Origin: Paenibacillus ferrarius
Lineage (GTDB): Bacteria; Bacillota; Bacilli; Paenibacillales; NBRC-103111
DNA length: 64,000 nt
Reading direction: 5' to 3'
NCBI RefSeq assembly: GCF_002027705.1
Contig: NZ_MBTG01000001.1
Span: 124,001-188,000 of the forward strand
Shown in pieces: positions 49,952 through 58,780 of the stretch. Within the stretch, counting starts at the first letter, position 1, and every line of letters begins with the position of its first letter. Under the pieces are notes generated by a model. It was given only the letters and a program-made list of their open reading frames with translations, was not told where the DNA came from and made no database searches. Position numbers and translations under genes: made by a program.

Positions 49952-50311
49952 ATGAAAATGAGTGAACTGGAAGCACATGTTGCGAAGAAATCTGTTGAAG
50001 AATTTCGTCGTAGAACTCAAGAGAATATCAGAGTGGAGAAATTCTTGAAAACAAAGAAATTCTCACTTGGGACTTTTGTAGTTAAGAACAAGGGAAGTTT
50101 TATGGATGGTGTATTTGGAGTTAATGGGGATGATGTAGGGAAAATAGTGGGATGGGACTTTGAGAATAATTACTATCGTGTATACTATTCGCCTTACAAT
50201 CCTTACATTGGAGTACGCGAAGAAAATTTAGAGATGTTTACTGGTGAAGCTCCTGAGCAATTAAAAAACCATAAAGAGGGAATTGTCAAACGTATTACTG
50301 TTGACCTGTAA
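49952..50311 (+). CDS. Hypothetical protein, 119 aa
   Basis: GAGGGAG points to ATG 49952; the longer in-frame start lies upstream of the intergenic element. N-terminal charged helix (KSVEEFRRRTQENIRVEKFL), then a beta part (YYRVYYSPYNPYIGVREENL) that looks SH3-like. Unknown function. Confidence 0.65.
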   Translation: MKMSELEAHVAKKSVEEFRRRTQENIRVEKFLKTKKFSLGTFVVKNKGSFMDGVFGVNGDDVGKIVGWDFENNYYRVYYSPYNPYIGVREENLEMFTGEAPEQLKNHKEGIVKRITVDL

Positions 50312-50339
50312 TAAAAGGTAATTTGGAAGGGAGAAAGAA

Positions 50340-50660
50340 ATGAAACTTAAAGACATTTTCGAAGTTGAGAAGAATGATGAGCTGCATAAACAATATACTG
50401 ATACATATGAAAAACTGAAAGAGCGATATCGTAAAACAAATGAAAATGGATATAACTTCTTTCCTAAAAAAGAACTAATTGGTGATTATACTTGTGAATC
50501 AGGATATGCACGAAATACTTATCGTGGAAGAATTCCAGAAGGTGTGGAGTTAAATGAATTAGAACTATCAATGATTTGTGATGATGGATTTAGCCATTTT
50601 GGTGGCTCTAGTAGCATATATAAAGATGGAACTTATACAGTTGTTATCTATATCGACTAA
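50340..50660 (+). CDS. Hypothetical protein, 106 aa
   Basis: ATG 50340 follows AAGGGAG. Helical N-terminal third, then beta-rich (YARNTYRGRIPEGVELNELE; GFSHFGGSSSIYKDGTYTVV). No family recognised. Confidence 0.65.
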   Translation: MKLKDIFEVEKNDELHKQYTDTYEKLKERYRKTNENGYNFFPKKELIGDYTCESGYARNTYRGRIPEGVELNELELSMICDDGFSHFGGSSSIYKDGTYTVVIYID

Positions 50661-50701
50661 TTTAAATAAAATTCTCGTTTCATTGGAGGTATAGAATAAA
50701 G

Positions 50702-51181
50702 ATGAAAAGCGTTGTATTGCACAGTTTAATTAATAAAGAATATTTTCTCGGAGAATCTTATACACGTTCAATGTGGGATGAATGGAGAAGCTACGAAATA
50801 ACAGTTGATTATAATGGTGAAGAAGAAGGTATTGTTGTAAGCAAAGAGACTCATGCTGCATGGAGTATCGAATTTGAAACAGATAAATTCACACGAGAGT
50901 TGAAAAAAGGTGAGTTAATACATATTGAAGGCAAGGACTATTGTATCAATAAAGTTGCTCATTCAGAAGATGGGAAAATTTTATATTACTTAGATAAAAA
51001 AGTAATTAATGAGGATTTAGCATCTAAGAAGAAAGCGGAGCAGGATCTTGAAACAAGGAAGCTAGTCTTAGCCGATAGAAAGAAACAGTTAGTGCTACAG
51101 GAAGAGAGAGAAGAAAATATTAAATCTGTCTGTGGCAAATATGCACATGTTAAGAAAAAATGGTATCAAATTTGGAAATGA
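50702..51181 (+). CDS. Hypothetical protein, 159 aa
   Basis: ATG 50702 follows TTGGAGG. N-terminal beta domain, then a coiled coil from about residue 105 (KKAEQDLETRKLVLADRKKQ). Unknown function. Confidence 0.65.
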   Translation: MKSVVLHSLINKEYFLGESYTRSMWDEWRSYEITVDYNGEEEGIVVSKETHAAWSIEFETDKFTRELKKGELIHIEGKDYCINKVAHSEDGKILYYLDKKVINEDLASKKKAEQDLETRKLVLADRKKQLVLQEEREENIKSVCGKYAHVKKKWYQIWK

Positions 51182-51216
51182 AATAAGCACTTTATTTAGG
51201 AAAGGGCGAATACTAA

Positions 51217-51492
51217 ATGAACGAATATCCAATATATGTTGCACCGAAAAAGCCCTTATTGGGGAAAGACGCAGCGGCTGATTATGAATATAGTGAAATG
51301 TTGTGGATTATTAACAGCAACTTTAAATCGAATGGTGGCATTCCAACAGTACTAGGCTTAGTTGAGTTGAAAAATGCAATTAGGTATAAAGTTGAATTTC
51401 CAAATGGTCTGGTTGATTATTTTAGATTAGATAGTTTCGATAAGTTTTATGAGCTAACAACTGAACGCATAAATCTTGATTATCATTTATAA
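51217..51492 (+). CDS. Hypothetical protein, 91 aa
   Basis: ATG 51217 follows AAAGGGCG. Small mixed fold (YPIYVAPKKPLLGKDAAADY; YKVEFPNGLVDYFRLDSFDK). No family recognised. Confidence 0.6.
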   Translation: MNEYPIYVAPKKPLLGKDAAADYEYSEMLWIINSNFKSNGGIPTVLGLVELKNAIRYKVEFPNGLVDYFRLDSFDKFYELTTERINLDYHL

Positions 51493-51536
51493 AATACCAT
51501 TTCAAAATGAATGACAATAAGAAGGAGTGTGATTGT

Positions 51537-51779
51537 ATGAATTATGCATCGCCTGCACATTTAAATGCAATAACAGAGTTGAAAGAAAGAGCAAGTACTG
51601 TTTTCACTAAGATTGATGAAGGTATTTTCCTTGTAGTGAAAGATCGTTCCCATACATTTTCTGGTCGATTATATGTCAACTCTCGAGAAGTTATAGATGA
51701 ATTGAACTGCAATCTGAAAGTTGCCATTTTGTCTAGAAGTCAAATTGGTGCACCAATTGTGTTACATTCAAATTTCTAA
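51537..51779 (+). CDS. Hypothetical protein, 80 aa
   Basis: ATG 51537 follows AGAAGGAG; the longer in-frame reading begins within the intergenic element. Alpha/beta (LNAITELKERASTVFTKIDE). Unknown function. Confidence 0.6.
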   Translation: MNYASPAHLNAITELKERASTVFTKIDEGIFLVVKDRSHTFSGRLYVNSREVIDELNCNLKVAILSRSQIGAPIVLHSNF

Positions 51780-51817
51780 AATGAAATACCCATATCATTA
51801 AGAAGGAGGAAATAAAT

Positions 51818-51979
51818 ATGAGCAAAGAATTATTTATCGATGTAGGATCACCACATGAAACTGGCACTTACAACGTTATTAAACAAGCGTGGGATGAGAT
51901 AGCTGGTTGGCATTGGACATTTGTAGATTCATTTGAAACTGAAGAAGAGGCAAATAAGTTCATTAGTGAAAGCGAATAA
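51818..51979 (+). CDS. Small acidic protein, 53 aa
   Basis: ATG 51818 follows AGAAGGAGG. MSKELFIDVGSPHETGTYNV then WDEIAGWHWTFVDSFET and a Glu-rich end. Unknown function. Confidence 0.55.
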   Translation: MSKELFIDVGSPHETGTYNVIKQAWDEIAGWHWTFVDSFETEEEANKFISESE

Positions 51980-52008
51980 AACCATGTTTGAAAAGGAAAG
52001 GAGAGATG

Positions 52009-52170
52009 ATGTTGGGCGGTTTTGATGATATAGCTACACAAGCAATTCTTAAAGTAGTAGGCATCATAATTGGAATATTGGGAGTAGGCTTTGTTATCGG
52101 AGCATTTGCTTGTCTACTATACTTTAAAATCAAATGGGGAATGCCTGTTTGGGAAATGATTGCTTCTTGA
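52009..52170 (+). CDS. Small membrane protein, 53 aa
   Basis: ATG 52009 lies five bases after AGGAG; ATG 52006 is an alternative. One long hydrophobic stretch (LKVVGIIIGILGVGFVIGAF and on) and a short end (WGMPVWEMIAS). Could be a holin-like or other small membrane peptide. Confidence 0.55.
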   Translation: MLGGFDDIATQAILKVVGIIIGILGVGFVIGAFACLLYFKIKWGMPVWEMIAS

Positions 52171-52263
52171 AATACCATATGTAGTGTATATCTGTTTCGA
52201 TAGATACTACATATTGATTGGAAAAGCCAATGAAATTTACATTTTATTGGGAAGGGAGAGCAC

Positions 52264-52431
52264 ATGACTAGACATGGAGAACTGCTGGAAGAACTCGGAA
52301 GACTTCTAGGAGATAGAGAAGATCTTAGGGCTGATGAAAGACGTATTTCTGAAGACATCGAATATCTTACTAAGAAAATTGATGATATTAATATTGAGTT
52401 GGATGAAATAGAAGGGAAGGAAATGATTTGA
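52264..52431 (+). CDS. Small coiled-coil protein, 55 aa
   Basis: ATG 52264 follows AAGGGAGAGC. Almost all charged helix with heptads (LLEELGRLLGDREDLRADER; IEYLTKKIDDINIELDEIE). It overlaps the next gene. Unknown function. Confidence 0.55.
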   Translation: MTRHGELLEELGRLLGDREDLRADERRISEDIEYLTKKIDDINIELDEIEGKEMI

Positions 52432-52676
52432 ATAAGCAGCAACTACTCTGCATCAAGGATGTAGTGATGCAAGAGGAAAATTACATAGCATTCACTAAGG
52501 GTAAAATTTACGAAGGATATGAAGCTAAACTTAAAGATCAATGGAGTTTTAAGAAAGTTATTAGAGCTGTCAATGATCAAAATGAACGGCATATCATTAA
52601 AGAAATTGAAACTGATAAACTAAATGAATTTTTTAACATGCACTTTGAAGAAGTCAAAAAATGTGGTGAATGTTAG
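52428..52676 (+). CDS. Hypothetical protein, 82 aa
   Basis: TTG 52428 follows GGGAAGG and overlaps the previous stop. Small SH3-like fold (LLCIKDVVMQEENYIAFTKG). Ends with CGEC. Unknown function. Confidence 0.6.
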   Translation: MNKQQLLCIKDVVMQEENYIAFTKGKIYEGYEAKLKDQWSFKKVIRAVNDQNERHIIKEIETDKLNEFFNMHFEEVKKCGEC

Positions 52677-52903
52677 TGGCATATAAGTACGACGAAGAGA
52701 ATCATACATATTACAAATTAGAGATGTGTAGTGCTGAAGACGTTGCCGAGAATGGTGAGCAAGCTAAGTTTGTACGCGGTGAGTATGATAGGCTACCTTC
52801 ACCAGATATCATTGCAGATCAAGCTAGAAGACTAGGTTTTGATACGTTTGAAGTTACAACTGTTACTGAAAATGTAAAAAGGTATTCAGTTGATTCACTA
52901 TAA
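52670..52903 (+). CDS. Hypothetical protein, 77 aa
   Basis: ATG 52670 overlaps the previous gene. Acidic alpha/beta protein (VAYKYDEENHTYYKLEMCSA). No family recognised. Confidence 0.6.
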   Translation: MLVAYKYDEENHTYYKLEMCSAEDVAENGEQAKFVRGEYDRLPSPDIIADQARRLGFDTFEVTTVTENVKRYSVDSL

Positions 52904-52949
52904 GAGAATAATTTCAAAGCAAATTAATTATTAAAGGAGAAATGAAAAT

Positions 52950-53147
52950 ATGAAAGAAACAATCGCGTTGCTTTTGGAACAAGTACAATTGAAGATTGAT
53001 GAAATTGAAGAAGTAACAAATGAAGATTTTAACGCGTGTGATGCTTCAGGTGGAAATTTTGATGATGCGTATGAACTTGGGTATGACCATGGGTATGAAT
53101 ACGGTAAACGAGCCGCATTAAAGGAAATGCTCAGTAAGATGTCGTAG
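52950..53147 (+). CDS. Hypothetical helical protein, 65 aa
   Basis: ATG 52950 follows AAAGGAG. Helical, acidic, with an unusual YELGYDHGYEYGKRAALKEM stretch containing evenly spaced Tyr and Gly. Unknown function. Confidence 0.6.
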   Translation: MKETIALLLEQVQLKIDEIEEVTNEDFNACDASGGNFDDAYELGYDHGYEYGKRAALKEMLSKMS

Positions 53148-53207
53148 CTATAAGCCAATACAACAGTTCTTTCAATTGAATATAACTAGAAAAGGCAGGA
53201 TTAATTT

Positions 53208-53441
53208 GTGAGCAATGAAAAAAAAGAATACTGGATTAATAGAATTTATGAAGAAATTTTAACTGGAAACGAAGAACTTTATGATGACTTTAGTTTTGAT
53301 TTCAAAAACATTGAAACCTCTCCAACAAGTTTAATTGTAGATGTTCAACTGAGGTTTGGTTCTAAGACTACTAACCAAGATGATGCAATGAAAACACTTA
53401 ACAAAGTAGGAAAGTTACTTGAACTATTATTAACTAAATAG
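53208..53441 (+). CDS. Hypothetical protein, 77 aa
   Basis: GTG 53208 after AAAGGCAGG. Acidic, mixed fold (WINRIYEEILTGNEELYDDF). Unknown function. Confidence 0.6.
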   Translation: MSNEKKEYWINRIYEEILTGNEELYDDFSFDFKNIETSPTSLIVDVQLRFGSKTTNQDDAMKTLNKVGKLLELLLTK

Positions 53442-53474
53442 TCCATAAAACACTGATTTCATAAGGAGAGCTAC

Positions 53475-53717
53475 ATGGGAGAAAAAGTACTAACTCTTGT
53501 CTCAGGCGATGACTGGGAAGGACTTTATTATGACGGGAAATTAATTGAGGAAGAACATACAATTCAACGTAAAACACTAGTGGATCAAATGAAGCACTAC
53601 ACAACATTTAATGTTGAATTCAAAACAATTAATAGTGTTGGTATGGAATGGCTACAAGATGAGGGTAGTCTTCCAGTGTATTTGGATCATATTAATAATG
53701 ACTATTTCGAGCAATAA
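53475..53717 (+). CDS. Hypothetical protein, paralogue of the gene at 25983
   Basis: ATG 53475 follows AAGGAGAG. 80 residues that share GDDWEGLY, the YxT-x-VEF block and the WLQ-G-LPVY-IxxxYF end with the protein at 25983-26234. Duplication within the genome is the simplest reading. Function unknown. Confidence 0.7.
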   Translation: MGEKVLTLVSGDDWEGLYYDGKLIEEEHTIQRKTLVDQMKHYTTFNVEFKTINSVGMEWLQDEGSLPVYLDHINNDYFEQ

Positions 53718-53742
53718 AAATAAAAAATAGAGGAGACATAAT

Positions 53743-54003
53743 ATGCATATTGATTTTCTAAATAGTGCTTTTGATACAGCTTCAACATTAGGGCATCGAT
53801 TCATTGGAGTAAAGGTACATATGGAGGAATTTAAGAGGGATGAAATCATTATCAACGAGTGTGAAAATTTCACCTCTAAATTAGAATATTATCAAAAAGT
53901 TTACGATGAAAATCTAAGGCATCATTTTTCTAAAGGAATCAGCATTGTGGATGTTGCTTCAGGTAATTCTTTCGATGAGCTTCAAGCTGATTTGGTGGAC
54001 TAA
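53743..54003 (+). CDS. Hypothetical protein, 86 aa
   Basis: ATG 53743 follows AGAGGAG. Mixed fold (MHIDFLNSAFDTASTLGHRF), helical C-terminus. The AT element is at 53715-53723. Its stop overlaps the next start by one base. Confidence 0.6.
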   Translation: MHIDFLNSAFDTASTLGHRFIGVKVHMEEFKRDEIIINECENFTSKLEYYQKVYDENLRHHFSKGISIVDVASGNSFDELQADLVD

Positions 54004-54374
54004 TGAATCAAACTATACATAAGGTTTATAAGATTAGAGACAAAGAAACAGGGTTGTTTTCTAGAGGTGGAACAAGAGCATATGATATTTGGACAAAGGA
54101 AGGTAAGTCTTGGTCTACGATTGGACACCTAAAGAGCCATTTGACTCAATTTACTACCAGTTGGAATAAAGTTAAATATCCCTATGGGAATGCGGAGATC
54201 ATTGAAGTTGAGATTAACTATGACCTTAGTTACAAGGTTAATGTGGCTACATTTTTAGAGGCAATTAACGCTAAGCATAAAAAGGCTGATGAAGATTATG
54301 AAAGTATAATAGTTAAATGGAAAGAAGAAGCTGAAAGAAAGCAACTTGAGGAATTGAAGAAGAAGTATGAGTAG
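54003..54374 (+). CDS. Hypothetical protein, 123 aa
   Basis: ATG 54003 overlaps the previous stop (TAATG). The N-terminal part TIHKVYKIRDKETGLFSRGG with IWTKEGKSWSTIGHLKSHLT resembles a small family of phage proteins describing a beta domain before a helical tail. The C-terminus is a charged helix. Unknown function. Confidence 0.65.
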   Translation: MNQTIHKVYKIRDKETGLFSRGGTRAYDIWTKEGKSWSTIGHLKSHLTQFTTSWNKVKYPYGNAEIIEVEINYDLSYKVNVATFLEAINAKHKKADEDYESIIVKWKEEAERKQLEELKKKYE

Positions 54375-54412
54375 TCAATAAATTTCAAGTTTCATCGGAA
54401 GGGAAGCAAAAG

Positions 54413-54610
54413 ATGTGTAATTGCAACTACCCGAAAGGCATGAAATACTACGAGATGCCAACTGTAAAATATTGCGATAGTTATGACTCTAACTACTGTG
54501 AGAAGTGTGATGTTTGGATGCATTCAGCATGTTCATGTAAAGCTGATGAGTGTATGTTCACTGGAAGGCCAAATAAGCCAAGTGATCAGTACGGGTTTGA
54601 TGAGAATTAA
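54413..54610 (+). CDS. Small Cys-rich protein, 65 aa
   Basis: ATG 54413 follows GGAAGGGAAG. Nine Cys (CNCNYPKG, CDSYDSNYCEKCDVW, CSCKADEC) suggest a two-zinc knuckle. Unknown function. Confidence 0.6.
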   Translation: MCNCNYPKGMKYYEMPTVKYCDSYDSNYCEKCDVWMHSACSCKADECMFTGRPNKPSDQYGFDEN

Positions 54611-54657
54611 ACGCAATAAGAGCTGTCTTTCATCGGTAAATAAAAGGAGGGACTTAT

Positions 54658-54885
54658 ATTCTTAAAACTGGATCAGTTGTTAAGCAGAAGGAAACAGGAA
54701 AACTTGGAACAGTCGAATATTCGCGATTTGGGTATAGTGTCCATACATATGAAAATGATATTGGAACATTGATTCTGAACAAGACATTGGCATTGAAAGA
54801 AGAGCATTTACTAGAACAATATGACATTGTTGATTTGCCTGAAGGCTATGTAATTGGTGAATATGGTGGAGTTTTGAAGTGGTAA
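54658..54885 (+). CDS. Hypothetical protein, 75 aa; apparent ATT start
   Basis: AAGGAGGG ends six bases before ATT 54658, and the frame then reads LKTGSVVKQKETGKLGTVEY through to TAA at 54885. There is no ATG or GTG nearby, and the first TTG is far inside the protein, so this gene is missed by ordinary start rules. Small beta-barrel-like protein; function unknown. Confidence 0.6.
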   Translation: MLKTGSVVKQKETGKLGTVEYSRFGYSVHTYENDIGTLILNKTLALKEEHLLEQYDIVDLPEGYVIGEYGGVLKW

Positions 54886-55145
54886 ATACATATGAAAAAT
54901 TGGCAAGTGGATATTATGATTTCAACTTGAGAGGAGAACAAACTTACATGGATTTTAGAACGGCTTACAAAATGGTTATTAAAAATGAATTAGAAAATTT
55001 AATTGATGAAAATAGACTCAGTTTGGATAGTGAAAAACTTGAAGCACTAGTTAATGTTTTACATGAAGATGAAGAGTTTTTAAGAAATCTAAACAATAAA
55101 ATTGAAGAGTATTTAGTGGACTTTGGAGACAACTATGAGCTCTAG
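54879..55145 (+). CDS. Hypothetical protein, 88 aa
   Basis: GTG 54879 overlaps the previous gene, downstream of GGTGGAG. Acidic and helical (MVIKNELENLIDENRLSLDS). Unknown function. Confidence 0.6.
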   Translation: MVNTYEKLASGYYDFNLRGEQTYMDFRTAYKMVIKNELENLIDENRLSLDSEKLEALVNVLHEDEEFLRNLNNKIEEYLVDFGDNYEL

Positions 55146-55215
55146 TAGTCGATACAGCTGTACTTTCATATGTAACAAGTAAAATACATAATGTGTTATT
55201 TGAAAGGAAGAGAAG

Positions 55216-56481
55216 ATGGGGTTGCCAAACTTAATTACGAAGCGTAATGGAACAGCAGTTAAATTTAATGTAGAGAAGATTACAAGTGCTATTGAGAAAG
55301 CAGGAACTCAAACAGGAGAATTTGATAACTCAGAAGCAGTGAGGTTAACTAAAGGTGTTTTTGAGTTAATAGAACACGGGGATTATGAAAAATTAACTGT
55401 CGAGATTGTTCAAGATTTAGTGGAAACGGTTCTACTGAGATCAGAACATAAATCTACAGCAAAAGCATATATTCTCTACCGCGAAAAACGAAATCAAGAA
55501 AGACGACCTGATATTTTCAAACATCGCTTAAATTTAAAGCCATATGAATATCCAGAACTTTCTGAATATAAAGAAGCCATTCAGCATTCTTATTGGTTAC
55601 ACACCGAGTTCAACTATACGTCAGACATTCAAGATTTCAAGATTAATGTATCAGATGTAGAGAGAAATGTAATTAAGAATACAATGCTTGCAATTGCTCA
55701 AGTCGAAGTTGCGGTTAAATCTTTTTGGGGTGATTTGTTCCGACGATTACCTAAACCAGAGGTAGGTTCAGTTGGATATACATTCGCTGAAAGTGAAGTA
55801 CGACATTCTGATGCTTACTCACATTTGCTTGAAATCTTGGGTTTGAATGACGAATTCAAGAAGATTGATAAAATCCCTGCGTTGTATCAACGTGTGGATT
55901 ATTTGACAAAAGGTGCAGCACTAGCGAAAACTCAGGACAATAAAGATTACACTCTATCAATTCTTCTGTTTTCACTGTTCATTGAACACGTATCTCTGTT
56001 CTCACAATTTCTAATCATCATGTCGTTCAATAAACACAAAAACATCTTCAAGGGAATGTCAAATGTTATTGAGGCAACATCCAAAGAAGAGCAGATTCAC
56101 GGTCTATTCGGTATTGATCTTATCAAGATTATTCGCAGCGAACAGCCTGAATGGTTTGATGATCACATGGGACAGATGGTAATTCAAGCCTGTAAAGAAG
56201 CTTATGAATCAGAACAAATCGTTATTGACTGGATTTATGAATCTGGTGACTTAGACTTTTTACCAAAAGAGACTGTTAAAGAGTTTGTCAAAAATCGGTT
56301 GAACAACTCACTGGAGAGCATTGGTTATGCGCGTATATTTGAAACCAATGACAAACTTCTAGAAGATACTGACTGGTTTGATACTGAAATTGTCAGCACA
56401 AAACATGTGGATTTCTTCGTTAAACGCTCAATCAATTATAGTAAAAGAACACAAAGCATTACTGGTGACGATTTATTTTAA
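55216..56481 (+). CDS. nrdF: Class I ribonucleotide reductase small subunit with N-terminal ATP-cone
   Basis: Residues 1-90 form an ATP-cone (LITKRNGTAVKFNVEKITSA with SEHKSTAKAYILYREKR), which is normally on the large subunit. Residues about 110-400 are the diiron small subunit: ligand Asp near 137, Glu194 and His197 in ESEVRHSDAY, radical Tyr201, Glu258, and Glu292/His295 in EEQIH. It supplies the radical used by NrdE to make deoxynucleotides. An ATP-cone on the small subunit lets dATP switch the enzyme off through this chain. ATG 55216 follows AAAGGAAGAG. Confidence 0.88.
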   Translation: MGLPNLITKRNGTAVKFNVEKITSAIEKAGTQTGEFDNSEAVRLTKGVFELIEHGDYEKLTVEIVQDLVETVLLRSEHKSTAKAYILYREKRNQERRPDIFKHRLNLKPYEYPELSEYKEAIQHSYWLHTEFNYTSDIQDFKINVSDVERNVIKNTMLAIAQVEVAVKSFWGDLFRRLPKPEVGSVGYTFAESEVRHSDAYSHLLEILGLNDEFKKIDKIPALYQRVDYLTKGAALAKTQDNKDYTLSILLFSLFIEHVSLFSQFLIIMSFNKHKNIFKGMSNVIEATSKEEQIHGLFGIDLIKIIRSEQPEWFDDHMGQMVIQACKEAYESEQIVIDWIYESGDLDFLPKETVKEFVKNRLNNSLESIGYARIFETNDKLLEDTDWFDTEIVSTKHVDFFVKRSINYSKRTQSITGDDLF

Positions 56482-56506
56482 TAAAACATTTGGAGGATAT
56501 TATTAC

Positions 56507-58177
56507 ATGAAATGGTTAAACGAAAATAGCAGGAATTTTTTATCGCGTGGATACTTGACTGAAGGACAGTCACCAGAACAACGGATTCGTATTATTGCAG
56601 ATACAGCAGAATCACTTCTCGGCATTAAAGGGTTTGCAGATAAGTTTTATGGATATCTGGAAAATGGTTATTATTCATTGTCCACTCCAGTGTGGGCAAA
56701 CTTCGGAAATGATAAAGGACTTCCTATTAGTTGCTTTGGTTCATTTGTTCCCGATAATATGGGGGGAATCCTATACACTCAATCTGAAGTTGGAATGATG
56801 AGTAAGTTTGGTGGTGGTACATCAGGTTATTTTGGTGAGTTGCGTCATCGTGGAGCATCAATTACAGACAACGGAGAATCTTCGGGTTCTGTTCACTTTA
56901 TGGAACTGTTTGAAAAGATGACAGATGTAGTTAGTCAAGGCAGCACGAGGCGTGGACGCTTCTCACCATACCTTCCAGTTGACCATCCAGACATTGAAGA
57001 GTTTTTGAGGATTGGCACAGAAGGCAATCCTATTCAAGAATTGACTCATGCTGTAACTGTAACCGATGAATGGATGGAAGCTATGATCGCAGGAGATCCA
57101 GACAAACGCGCTATTTGGGCAAAAGTTATTCAGCGTCGCGTTGAAATCGGATACCCATATATCCTTTTTTTAGACACGGTTAATAAAAATACAGTTGATG
57201 TTTATAAGGATAAAAACTTAAAAATTTATGCGAGCAACTTATGTTCCGAGGTTCTATTACCAAGCAACGATGAATGGTCGTTTGTTTGCAACTTGTCATC
57301 GATGAATCTTTTGCATTATGACGAATGGAAAGACACGGATGCAGTCGAAACAATGGTGTTCTTCCTAGATGCAGTCATGACTGATTTCATAGAAAAACTT
57401 GAAAACATGCGTGATTCCGAAAGCAAAGAGGATATGCTGGCATTTAGCTTTATGGAAAGGGCTTATAATTTTGCAAAAACTAATCGTGCATTAGGATTAG
57501 GCGCATTGGGATGGCACTCTTACCTACAATCTAAAATGATTCCATTTGAAAGTTTGGAAGCTTCTAAATTAAATTCTCGTGTCTTTAGTTTCATTCAAAC
57601 AAAAGCACACAACGCATCTAAGGAATTGGCCATTATGTTTGGTGAGCCCGATCTGCTTAAAGGCTATGGTCGCCGTAATACCACACTGACAGCAATTGCT
57701 CCAACAACATCGTCTGCATTTATCTTGGGTCAAGTATCGCAAAGCATTGAACCTGTATGGTCAAACTGTTACGTGAAAGATGTTGCAAAAGCTAAAGTAA
57801 CTATTCAGAATCCATACTTGAGAGAGGCTCTGAAGGCTTATGATAAGGATACACGAGAAGTATGGAATAGTATCCGAGACAATGACGGTTCTGTACAGCA
57901 TCTTGAATTCTTAAATGATAATGAAAAAGAAGTATTTAAGACATTCTGTGAGATTGATCAGTACGTTGTATTGGATCAAGCATCTACCCGTCAATTGTTC
58001 CTAGATCAAAGTCAGTCGCTGAACGTGATGATTAATCCAAAAATGTCTGCAAAAGATATTAACGGATTGTATCTGTTCGCTTGGGAGAACAATATCAAAA
58101 CTCTGTACTACCAACACAGCACAAACGCAGCACAACAATTCAGTAAAGATAAACTATGTTCTAATTGTGAAGCATAA
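56507..58177 (+). CDS. nrdE: Class I ribonucleotide reductase large subunit, no ATP-cone
   Basis: 556 residues. Active-site Cys76 is in LPISCFGSF, Asn244, Cys246 and Glu248 in NLCSEV, and Cys261 in CNLSSMN. The YYQHST stretch carries the Tyr pair used in radical transfer, and the end CSNCEA is the redox Cys pair. The usual N-terminal ATP-cone is absent, matching its presence on the small subunit. ATG 56507 follows TTGGAGG. It reduces ribonucleotides with the NrdF partner 25 bases upstream. Confidence 0.92.
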   Translation: MKWLNENSRNFLSRGYLTEGQSPEQRIRIIADTAESLLGIKGFADKFYGYLENGYYSLSTPVWANFGNDKGLPISCFGSFVPDNMGGILYTQSEVGMMSKFGGGTSGYFGELRHRGASITDNGESSGSVHFMELFEKMTDVVSQGSTRRGRFSPYLPVDHPDIEEFLRIGTEGNPIQELTHAVTVTDEWMEAMIAGDPDKRAIWAKVIQRRVEIGYPYILFLDTVNKNTVDVYKDKNLKIYASNLCSEVLLPSNDEWSFVCNLSSMNLLHYDEWKDTDAVETMVFFLDAVMTDFIEKLENMRDSESKEDMLAFSFMERAYNFAKTNRALGLGALGWHSYLQSKMIPFESLEASKLNSRVFSFIQTKAHNASKELAIMFGEPDLLKGYGRRNTTLTAIAPTTSSAFILGQVSQSIEPVWSNCYVKDVAKAKVTIQNPYLREALKAYDKDTREVWNSIRDNDGSVQHLEFLNDNEKEVFKTFCEIDQYVVLDQASTRQLFLDQSQSLNVMINPKMSAKDINGLYLFAWENNIKTLYYQHSTNAAQQFSKDKLCSNCEA

Positions 58178-58271
58178 TACATTAAATAAGTTAAAAATTA
58201 TTCACACAAACTTCTAGCTATAGTAACCACTGTATGGTGTGAAGTTTACAATGAAAGGAGTATTCAAAGGA

Positions 58272-58769
58272 ATGCAAAATATAACACATTATGAAATGAC
58301 AACAGAATTCCATAAAGCATTTAACCTAGCTGCCCCAAATAAACCCACTATCTTGTCCAAGGATCAAGTAATTAATCGTTCTACTTGGGTGTGTGAGGAA
58401 GTAATTGAACTCATTCATGCAACTGCTCAAAGTGATGAAGCGTTCAAAGAAATGTATGCACAGCTGCTTGCCAATATGAAAAATACATATGAACGACAAC
58501 TTGAAAAGAAGTACCCTGAAGATGTGATGACTGCACAAGTAGATGCGAACTTAGATATTATCTATTTTGGTAATGGCAACTTTACTGAAATGGGAGTTGA
58601 TCCAGAGGAACCATATAAAATTGTCCATGGAGCAAACATGGGCAAGCTATGGGAAGATGGGAAGCCGCGATATAATGAATTTGGGAAGGTTATGAAGCCT
58701 CCTACATGGCAACCACCTGAGCCATTTCTCGAAGCCGAGATCCAACGGCAAATTGAATCAGCACAATAA
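58272..58769 (+). CDS. MazG/PRA-PH-type nucleotide pyrophosphohydrolase, 165 aa
   Basis: The all-alpha NTP-pyrophosphatase pattern is present: WVCEEVIELIHA gives ExxE, DANLDIIYFGNGNFTEMGVD gives the downstream Asp, and VHGANMGKLWEDGKPRYNEF with GKVMKPPTWQPPEP matches the conserved end of the phosphoribosyl-ATP pyrophosphohydrolase-like family. It may remove dUTP or other NTPs before ThyA. I prefer ATG 58272 after AAAGGAG; ATG 58251 is an alternative. The AT element is at 58187-58200. Confidence 0.8.
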   Translation: MQNITHYEMTTEFHKAFNLAAPNKPTILSKDQVINRSTWVCEEVIELIHATAQSDEAFKEMYAQLLANMKNTYERQLEKKYPEDVMTAQVDANLDIIYFGNGNFTEMGVDPEEPYKIVHGANMGKLWEDGKPRYNEFGKVMKPPTWQPPEPFLEAEIQRQIESAQ

Positions 58770-58780
58770 TATATATCACT

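Noticed and set aside
51963..52442. A 159-codon minus-strand open frame
   Set aside because: It lies opposite several + strand genes with good ribosome sites and reads as Ser/Ile-rich shadow sequence; no ribosome site precedes it.
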